NCBI GenBank assembly: GCA_937891325.1
Contig: CALAFU010000013.1
Location: 1 to 12,749, forward strand
Origin: an uncultured Candidatus Melainabacteria bacterium
GTDB lineage: Bacteria; Cyanobacteriota; Vampirovibrionia; Gastranaerophilales; Gastranaerophilaceae
Length of the DNA: 12,749 nt
Reading direction: 5' to 3'
Of the stretch, positions 7,643-12,749 are shown piece by piece. The position numbers were made by a program, and so were the translations under genes. Below the pieces are notes generated by a model. The model was not told the DNA's origin, searched no databases, and saw only the letters and a program-made list of their open reading frames with translations. Position 1 is the stretch's first letter, and each line of letters starts with the position of its first letter.

Positions 7643-8353
7643 GTGGAAATGATTTTAGATTATTTTATAAGTTTATCAGTTGCAATTGCTTTAGGTTTTG
7701 CGCTAGGTTTAGAAAGAGAACTTACAAATAAAAATGCAGGCTTACGTACTCATATTTTTGTATGCTTAGGTTCTTGTATTTTTACACTACTTTCAATTCA
7801 TGGATTTCCAACTTTCGCAACAGGCGATAATGTGATAATAGACCAAGCAACAGGTGTAAGAGATACTGCCCGTATTGCAGCTCAAATTGTTACAGGTATT
7901 GGTTTTATTGGTGCTGGTGCTGTAATGAGAAATGGTTCATCTGTTCATGGTATTACAACTGCTGCAACTTTATGGCTAGCTGCTGGTATTGGTATGGCTT
8001 GCGGTGCAAATGAATATGGTATGGCAGTCATTGCAACATGTTTAAGTTTGTTGGTGTTGATAGGTGTTAAAGAATTAGAAAGAAACTTTATCTCTAAAGT
8101 AAAAAGAGTAAATAAACGTTTAAGATTGTCTATGCGTTGTGCAAAATGTGATGTAAATGACATTCAAAACTATATTATAAATGAATTTCCGTATATCAAT
8201 GAAATAAAATATGTTGATTCAGATGGTGGAGATTCGGCAAAAATTGTTGCATTTATGAATGTAAAATGTAATAATCCTATTCAATCATTGTACAAAGATG
8301 TAGAAAAAATTAAAGGCATAACTTCTATTTCAATAAGAGAGGCAGATGAATAG
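7643..8353 (+). CDS. MgtC/SapB-family membrane protein
   Basis: A 236-residue protein of the MgtC/SapB family. Hydrophobic helices lie at about 8-22, 37-53, 80-95, 104-120 and 125-142. Family motifs are clear: GLERE (22-26) followed by NAGLRTH, DTARIAAQIVTGIGFIGAGA (74-93), and the GITTAATLWLAAGIGMACG region (103-121). Residues about 158-233 form a soluble cytoplasmic tail, likely the ACT-like domain known from longer family members. Known relatives influence Mg2+ homeostasis, acid survival or F-ATPase activity, without a firmly proven transport role. Start is ambiguous: GTG 7643 directly abuts the previous TAG, while ATG 7649 two codons later has AGGTGG only 2 nt upstream. GTG is used here. 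It ends with an 8-nt overlap with the next gene. Membership in an importer operon is unusual. Confidence 0.9.
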   Translation: MEMILDYFISLSVAIALGFALGLERELTNKNAGLRTHIFVCLGSCIFTLLSIHGFPTFATGDNVIIDQATGVRDTARIAAQIVTGIGFIGAGAVMRNGSSVHGITTAATLWLAAGIGMACGANEYGMAVIATCLSLLVLIGVKELERNFISKVKRVNKRLRLSMRCAKCDVNDIQNYIINEFPYINEIKYVDSDGGDSAKIVAFMNVKCNNPIQSLYKDVEKIKGITSISIREADE

Positions 8354-9683
8354 TCAATCAACAAAAGCTAAATCTACCCAAAAGAAAGTTAACCCATTTT
8401 TTGAAGGTGATAGATGGGATTATTTGAAAACCTTTTTAACCACATTGTTTATTGTGGTTATGTTTGGGATTTTCAATATTTTTTACATGATTCATAATAT
8501 TTTTAACGACAATGTAAAAAGCAAATATAACGTAGATGCTGCATTTGAATCTTATTTGGTAGATGTTTTAATTGACCAAAATATGGATTTAGCTAAAAGA
8601 TATCCTAAAAATTATGCTACAAATATGCGTTTAGGGATTTTGTTTAGCTATAAACGTGATTATACAAATGCGGAAAGAGAATTTAAAAATTCTGTTGAAA
8701 AAGCTGCAGCTTACGACTACACACCAAGTTATCAGTTGGCAAAATTGTATGTAAAAATTAATCGATTGCAAGATGCTCAAGATATTATGGATAATATCGG
8801 AGAACGTCCAAATAAACGCTTGATTAACTTTAAGGGTGATATATATTTCAAACTAGGTGAGGCGTATTACAACCAAGGTTATTACGCTCTTTCAATGATG
8901 AAATATGAAAAATCAATGTCGTATTATCAAATTATTAGCAAAAAAATGTTGAAAGAAACAAAGGTTGCATACATAAATTCTTGTATAGCGCTTGCTGACG
9001 GGTATGTTCAAGTAGGAAAAATTGATGATGCGATTTTAACTTTGGAAAAGGCTTATGAACTTGACCCGAAAAATATTACGCTAAACTACAAATTAGGCTT
9101 GTTGTATTCTGATAACGATATTAAGAAGGCTTACAAATTACTTTCTTTTGTAAATAAAGAAAATCCAGAGATTATGAATTACGATTTGTATTTCGATATA
9201 ATGAATCAATTGGCAGATTTAGAAGCCGAAAATGGAAAACCAACTGAAGCTGAATTGTTTAGAAAAAAAGCCTTGCAATATCAAAAGTTTGTTAAAAATA
9301 ACTTACTTTATGACAAAGATTTGTTCTTTGATGTGATGAAATTAGATGTAAATACTGATATTGCTGCACAAGAACACATTATCAATTTACAATTTAGATT
9401 GCAAAATAACTCAAGTTTAGATATTGGGAATTTATATGTAAAGGCTGTGTTTAAAGATGGTGATAAAATCTTCCAAACATCAACTCAACAACTTTATGAT
9501 GAAACAAGAGTTTTCAAAGCTGGAACTACAACTCCGCCAATTTCAATAAGTGCATCAGAACCTTATGACAAAAACTACAAACAAAATCAAGATTGGAAAG
9601 TGCAGGTTTATGCATATAAATATCCAAAATATCGAGTTTTAATATTTGAAAAAGTACTTAAAAAGCCTAGTTTGAGTCTTTAA
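8346..9683 (+). CDS. Membrane-anchored TPR protein with beta-rich C-terminal domain
   Basis: A 445-residue protein. The N-terminus is polar and basic (residues 1-27), with a membrane helix at about 29-49 (TFLTTLFIVVMFGIFNIFYM). Repeats of TPR type follow from about 78 to 310; the clearest are RLGILFSYKRDYTNAEREFK (95-114), YQLAKLYVKINRLQDAQDIM (129-148), DIYFKLGEAYYNQGYYALSM (165-184) and the VQVGKIDDAILTLEKAYELD segment (221-240). Residues about 330-435 look beta-stranded (IINLQFRLQNNSSLDIGNLYVKAVFKDG...) and resemble small Ig-like domains of secreted proteins; this is inference. The long N-terminal segment before the helix suggests a cytoplasmic N-terminus and external TPR/beta domains. ATG 8346 overlaps the MgtC-like gene and has GAGAGG at about 8337-8342. 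Function is unknown; a scaffold for the importer or for the envelope is possible. Confidence 0.85.
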   Translation: MNSQSTKAKSTQKKVNPFFEGDRWDYLKTFLTTLFIVVMFGIFNIFYMIHNIFNDNVKSKYNVDAAFESYLVDVLIDQNMDLAKRYPKNYATNMRLGILFSYKRDYTNAEREFKNSVEKAAAYDYTPSYQLAKLYVKINRLQDAQDIMDNIGERPNKRLINFKGDIYFKLGEAYYNQGYYALSMMKYEKSMSYYQIISKKMLKETKVAYINSCIALADGYVQVGKIDDAILTLEKAYELDPKNITLNYKLGLLYSDNDIKKAYKLLSFVNKENPEIMNYDLYFDIMNQLADLEAENGKPTEAELFRKKALQYQKFVKNNLLYDKDLFFDVMKLDVNTDIAAQEHIINLQFRLQNNSSLDIGNLYVKAVFKDGDKIFQTSTQQLYDETRVFKAGTTTPPISISASEPYDKNYKQNQDWKVQVYAYKYPKYRVLIFEKVLKKPSLSL

Positions 9684-11424
9684 AAATTTGCATTTGACAA
9701 TTTTTGCAATCAAATTTTAGTTTGTAGCGTTGATTTTTTTCATCAATTAAGAATAAATTGACAGGCTTTTTACATAAATTAAAAGCATATTTTAAACAAT
9801 GCTTTGTTGTCATTAAAGGCTTATCTTTTGTTGATAATCCGCTTTCTAAAGAGTTTTCTGTAATTTTACAATTACATTTTTCATAGAATTTTTTTGCAAA
9901 TTTGTTATGAACATTTGCTCTAAAATCCATTTCTTTTTTAGGAAAATCAGTGTATTTTAAAGGTTTTTGTTCAAGTTTTGGGTAATTTTTTATACGCTCT
10001 TGCATTAATTTTTCAAATAATTCTCGTCTCAAATTGTTAATTTGAGAAATTGGTAAGAACGGAAGATTTGCTGTATTTATCGCGATTTTTTCGCAGAAAA
10101 AATCGCTCTCGCCTGTTTTTTGAAGTTGGCGAGTTAAAGTTTCTTCCATTTTCTCTTTGTTGTTAGCGATTTCTGTTGAATTTATCAAAACTGAAATCTT
10201 GTTATTGTCTTCGTCAATAGCTTCAATTTTATTTTCCAAAACGTTTATATTCACTGCAATTTGACGCTTTGTTTTTGAGTTTTTTAATTGTTTTTCAAAT
10301 TCAACATCAGAATTTCTGTAAACTATGAAACCTTCTTTTATACCAAGCATTTTGTTTGGATAAATTTTGTCACCTTCAACCTTGTTGACTAAACAACCTG
10401 TACCATTGAAATATAAGCCGTCTTGAGCGTGTAAGTTGTTGTTTTTTATCACAAAATAATTTTTTCCAACTTGCTCAATTTTGCCAATTTTTTCTCCAAT
10501 TGATTTTGGAGTGTCAAAATTAAATATTTTTTGACGACCTTCTAAAAAGTAGTCTGTAAAACCTCTGTTGAAGGATTTTGCAACATTAGGTTCAAAATCT
10601 AAAAATACTTTGCCTGAAGATGTTTTCTCTCCAATTTTATCAAGTTTTTGACGATAATATGCAACTACGTTTTTGATATAATTTTCATCTTTTAAGCGCC
10701 CTTCTATTTTGAATGAAGATACTCCAATTTTTGCAAGTTCTTCTATATGTTCAGACGCATAGAAATCTTTTAAACTCAATAAATGTTTGTCTTTTGCTAA
10801 AATATTGCCCTTGTCATCAACAAGAGTATATTTTTTTCTACAAGGTTGCGCACATTCACCTCTGTTTGCAGAGCGTCCACCAATAGAATGGCTTAAATAA
10901 CATTGTCCGCTGTAACTTACGCATAACGCACCATGTACGAAGGTTTCAATTTCACAAGTTGTATTTTTGCAGATTTCTTCAATTTCTTTTAACGATAATT
11001 CTCTTGCTAAAATTACGCGCTTAATACCAAGTTTGTTAAAGAATTGTACTTTTTCTAAAGTTCTATTGTTGCATTGTGTGCTTGCATAAAGCTGAATTGG
11101 CGGAAGTTTTCCTTCTAACGCTAGTTCAAAAATCCCCATATCTTGAACAATTATGCCGTCAACGTTGATTTTGTAAAGTGCTTCAATTAATTTTTGAGCC
11201 TCTAAAATTTCGTAATCGTCTAAAATAGTGTTTATAGTGCAATAAACGCGGACGTAAAACTTATGCGCGTAATCAACAACCTCTTGAATATCTTTCAAAC
11301 TGTTTCCAGCAGAAGAACGAGCCCCAAAAGATTTTGCGCCAATGTAAATTGCATCAGCGCCGTAATTTATGGCACTAATCGCACATTCTTTATTTTGGGC
11401 TGGAGCAAGTAATTCAAGTTTCAT
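9667..11424 (-). CDS. U32-family protein, long RlhA/TrhP-like RNA hydroxylation type
   Basis: A 585-residue cytoplasmic protein. The N-terminal barrel opens with MKLELLAPAQ and YGADAIYIGAKSFGAR. The U32 signature is at 161-191 (ETFVHGALCVSYSGQCYLSH, then GGRSANRGEC), giving C168, C175, C191 and C195, which match the pattern known to bind an Fe-S cluster in UbiU/UbiV relatives. SSFKIEGRLK (236-245) is another U32 block. The length exceeds TrhP (about 450) and approaches RlhA (about 650), with a middle segment perhaps equal to DUF3656. The C-terminus (537-578) has LMTTKHCLKYAF and FDCKNCQM, typical of long members. Known family roles are prephenate-dependent hydroxylation of tRNA U34 (TrhP) or 23S rRNA C2501 (RlhA); which applies here is uncertain. 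The older label 'collagenase-like protease' is poorly supported. Its ATG overlaps the upstream decarboxylase stop by one base. Confidence 0.9.
   Translation of the reverse strand: MKLELLAPAQNKECAISAINYGADAIYIGAKSFGARSSAGNSLKDIQEVVDYAHKFYVRVYCTINTILDDYEILEAQKLIEALYKINVDGIIVQDMGIFELALEGKLPPIQLYASTQCNNRTLEKVQFFNKLGIKRVILARELSLKEIEEICKNTTCEIETFVHGALCVSYSGQCYLSHSIGGRSANRGECAQPCRKKYTLVDDKGNILAKDKHLLSLKDFYASEHIEELAKIGVSSFKIEGRLKDENYIKNVVAYYRQKLDKIGEKTSSGKVFLDFEPNVAKSFNRGFTDYFLEGRQKIFNFDTPKSIGEKIGKIEQVGKNYFVIKNNNLHAQDGLYFNGTGCLVNKVEGDKIYPNKMLGIKEGFIVYRNSDVEFEKQLKNSKTKRQIAVNINVLENKIEAIDEDNNKISVLINSTEIANNKEKMEETLTRQLQKTGESDFFCEKIAINTANLPFLPISQINNLRRELFEKLMQERIKNYPKLEQKPLKYTDFPKKEMDFRANVHNKFAKKFYEKCNCKITENSLESGLSTKDKPLMTTKHCLKYAFNLCKKPVNLFLIDEKNQRYKLKFDCKNCQMQIFKDSN
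10082..10106. repeat. Perfect 10-bp inverted repeat inside the U32 gene
   Basis: GCGATTTTTT (10082-10091) and AAAAAATCGC (10097-10106) are exact reverse complements with a 5-nt loop CGCAG. They lie in the U32 coding region around residues Ser440-Ala448 (SDFFCEKIA). The element could form a hairpin in mRNA of either strand. The coding frame is intact, so no insertion or disruption is implied. Confidence 0.6.
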
Positions 11425-12356
11425 TATAGCGTACTTTCAAAGTATTCAATCGTTTTCTTTAAACCGTCTTCTAGTTTGATTGTAGGTTTGTAATTCAATT
11501 CTTTTCTTGCTAGAGTCAAATCTGGACGACGTTTTACGGGGTCATCTGAAGGAAGAGGCTTATAAACAATCTTAGAATTAGAGTTTGTAAGTTTGATAAC
11601 TTGTTCAGCAAGTTCTTTGATTGTAAATTCGCCGTCATTACCAACATTAACAGGACCGTGGAAGCCGTCTTTGTTCATTAATGCAATCATTCCTCTAACC
11701 AAATCATCAACATAGCAGAATGAACGAGTTTGTGAACCGTCGCCGTAGATTGTTATGTCTTGATTTTTTAGAGCTTGAATAATGAAATTAGATACAACTC
11801 TTCCGTCGTTTTCAGCCATTCTAGGACCATAGGTATTAAATATACGAATAATTTTAATATCAACATTATGTTGACGGTGGTAATCCATCATTAAGGTTTC
11901 GGCAACACGTTTACCTTCATCATAGCAACTTCTAATGCCAATTGGGTTAACGTTTCCCCAATATTCTTCTTTTTGTGGGTGCATTAATGGATCGCCGTAA
12001 ACTTCACTTGTTGAGGCTTGTAAGATTTTTGCTTTAGTTCGTTTGGCAATCCCAAGCATATTAGTTACACCCAAAACGCTAGTTTTAATTGTTTTTATTG
12101 CGTTAAATTGGTAGTGTATAGGGCTTGCAGGACAAGCTAAGTTATAGATTTCGTCAGCCTCAAGTCTAATAGGTTCAATAATATCGTGTCTAATTAATTC
12201 AAAATGTTTGTCACCAATAAGATGCTCAACATTCTTTTTAGAACCTGTAAAAAAGTTATCTAAACAAGTAACATAATTTCCTTGTTCAATTAATTTTTCG
12301 CAAAGGTGAGACCCGATAAAACCTGCACCGCCTGTAACTAATATTGTTTTTGCCAT
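11424..12356 (-). CDS. uxs: UDP-glucuronate decarboxylase (UDP-xylose synthase)
   Basis: A 310-residue extended short-chain dehydrogenase/reductase that converts UDP-glucuronate to UDP-xylose and CO2 using bound NAD+, in the cytoplasm. The Rossmann motif GGAGFIGSH is at 9-17. The block NLACPASPIHYQ (72-83) is diagnostic of this enzyme rather than of generic epimerases. The active-site segments QASTSEVYGDP (113-123) and SCYDEGKR (143-150, YxxxK at Tyr145/Lys149) are intact, as are RIFNTYGPRM (171-180), GDGSQTRSFCYVDDLVRG (205-222) and KRRPDL (275-280). Start ATG 12356 gives MAKTILVTGG and has GAGG 8 nt upstream on the minus strand. An in-frame ATG at 12386 would add ten residues before the nucleotide fold and is less likely. 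The neighbouring RgpF-family gene points to surface polysaccharide synthesis. Confidence 0.93.
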   Translation of the reverse strand: MAKTILVTGGAGFIGSHLCEKLIEQGNYVTCLDNFFTGSKKNVEHLIGDKHFELIRHDIIEPIRLEADEIYNLACPASPIHYQFNAIKTIKTSVLGVTNMLGIAKRTKAKILQASTSEVYGDPLMHPQKEEYWGNVNPIGIRSCYDEGKRVAETLMMDYHRQHNVDIKIIRIFNTYGPRMAENDGRVVSNFIIQALKNQDITIYGDGSQTRSFCYVDDLVRGMIALMNKDGFHGPVNVGNDGEFTIKELAEQVIKLTNSNSKIVYKPLPSDDPVKRRPDLTLARKELNYKPTIKLEDGLKKTIEYFESTL

Positions 12357-12364
12357 AATTCTAA

Positions 12365-12368
12365 CCTC
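12365..12368 (-). promoter_or_regulatory. Shine-Dalgarno site for the decarboxylase
   Basis: Read on the minus strand, GAGG lies 8 nt before ATG 12356. It falls inside any reading frame begun at 12386, which argues for 12356 as the true start. Confidence 0.55.
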
Positions 12369-12386
12369 GTGTTTAAATTTTATCAT

Positions 12387-12489
12387 AAATAAATGTGGAA
12401 TAAATATATTTTATCGGTTATTTGTTTGATGTGATTTGTTAAAAAAACAGATACTATCGTTATATTAATTTGAAGGTTTAATATAAAAT
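12387..12489. promoter_or_regulatory. Divergent intergenic region between decarboxylase and RgpF-family gene
   Basis: The gap is very AT-rich and must hold promoters for both directions. On the plus strand the best pair is TTGATG (12426-12431) and GATACT (12450-12455) with an 18-nt spacer; an alternative is TTGTTA (12436-12441) and TATATT (12461-12466) with 19 nt. GAAGG at about 12472-12476 is a ribosome site candidate but 13 nt from ATG 12490, longer than usual. No convincing pair was found on the minus strand. Confidence 0.3.
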
Positions 12490-12749
12490 ATGAACAGAGT
12501 TGCTATATTTGCGCATTATGATAAAAAGAACATAATTGATGATTACGTAGTTTTTTATGTCCAAGAATTACAAAAAATAGCTAAAGAGGTAATTTTTGTT
12601 TCTTGTTGCGATTTGCCAAAAGAGGAATTAAATAAATTGGATTGCTACAAAATCGCTCAAAAACACGAAGAATATGATTTCGGCTCCTATAAAAGAGGGT
12701 TTGACTTTGCAAAAAAGAAAAATTTGTTAAATGATTGTGACGAATTAAT
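12490..12749 (+). CDS. RgpF-type (rhamnan synthesis F family) protein, 5' part only
   Basis: From ATG 12490 the frame stays open to the right edge, giving 86 residues that start MNRVAIFAHYDKKNIIDDYV. The opening (VAIFAHYD), the following YVVFYVQELQKIAKEVIFVS segment and especially EYDFGSYKRGFDFAKKK near residues 67-83 match the start of RgpF-family proteins. These are glycosyltransferase-like proteins of rhamnose-containing polysaccharide and O-antigen synthesis. The rest of the gene, including any fused glycosyltransferase domains, is outside the window. It is divergent from the UDP-xylose synthase gene, consistent with a cell-surface glycan locus extending to the right. The family call rests on a short fragment. 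Confidence 0.72.
   Translation, partial: MNRVAIFAHYDKKNIIDDYVVFYVQELQKIAKEVIFVSCCDLPKEELNKLDCYKIAQKHEEYDFGSYKRGFDFAKKKNLLNDCDEL

Noticed and set aside
9683..9718. Terminator hairpin AAAATTTG...CAAATTTT after the TPR gene
   Set aside because: The 8-bp stem is nearly all A/T with a 20-nt loop and no following T-run, so it is too weak to call.
9667..11424. Collagenase/protease function for the U32 protein
   Set aside because: This is an old family label. No classical protease catalytic triad or metal site is visible, and well-studied relatives act in RNA or quinone hydroxylation.
12357..12386. Upstream ATG 12386 as the decarboxylase start
   Set aside because: It adds ten residues before the Rossmann strand and would place the good GAGG site inside the coding region; MAKTILVTGG at 12356 is the typical beginning.

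Overview
This AT-rich window (no in-frame UGA used as Trp; AGA is the common Arg codon) comes from a bacterium using the standard code. The low GC, a DppB/DppC-type importer with a membrane-anchored binding protein, two membrane-anchored TPR proteins and nucleotide-sugar/glycan genes would fit a gut Vampirovibrionia/Gastranaerophilales (Melainabacteria) genome. That is only a guess from general resemblance; no marker gene here settles taxonomy.

Layout, left to right. (1) Positions 2-1303, plus strand: the tail of an unknown gene, then two adjacent paralogous hypothetical genes about 60% identical over their shared core, closed by a strong hairpin terminator at 1323-1352 that also serves the convergent gene. 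(2) 1354-2997, minus strand: a large TPR protein with one N-terminal membrane helix. (3) A divergent intergenic region at 2998-3139, then 3140-3709, a small secreted protein of unknown function. (4) 3753-9683, plus strand: a very tight five-gene cluster with overlaps or gaps under 10 nt: peptide-type substrate-binding protein, DppB-like permease, DppC-like permease, MgtC/SapB-family membrane protein, and a membrane-anchored TPR protein with a probable beta-rich C-terminal domain. No ABC ATPase is present. (5) 9667-12356, minus strand: a two-gene overlapping unit, UDP-glucuronate decarboxylase followed by a long U32-family (RlhA/TrhP-like) RNA-hydroxylation protein; its 3' end overlaps the end of the plus-strand cluster by 17 bp. 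(6) 12490-12749, plus strand: the start of an RgpF-type (rhamnan synthesis protein F family) gene, truncated by the window edge and divergent from the decarboxylase.

Working together: the importer cluster probably takes up peptides or similar solutes and must borrow ATPases encoded elsewhere. UDP-glucuronate decarboxylase (making UDP-xylose) beside an RgpF-family gene suggests the right edge enters a surface polysaccharide locus. I see no CRISPR array, insertion sequence, phage gene, tRNA or rRNA. Every intergenic gap is under 150 bp, so there is no long gene-free stretch. The least explained items are the tandem paralogs at 148-1303, the secreted protein at 3140-3709, and the coupling of MgtC-like and TPR proteins to an ATPase-less importer.
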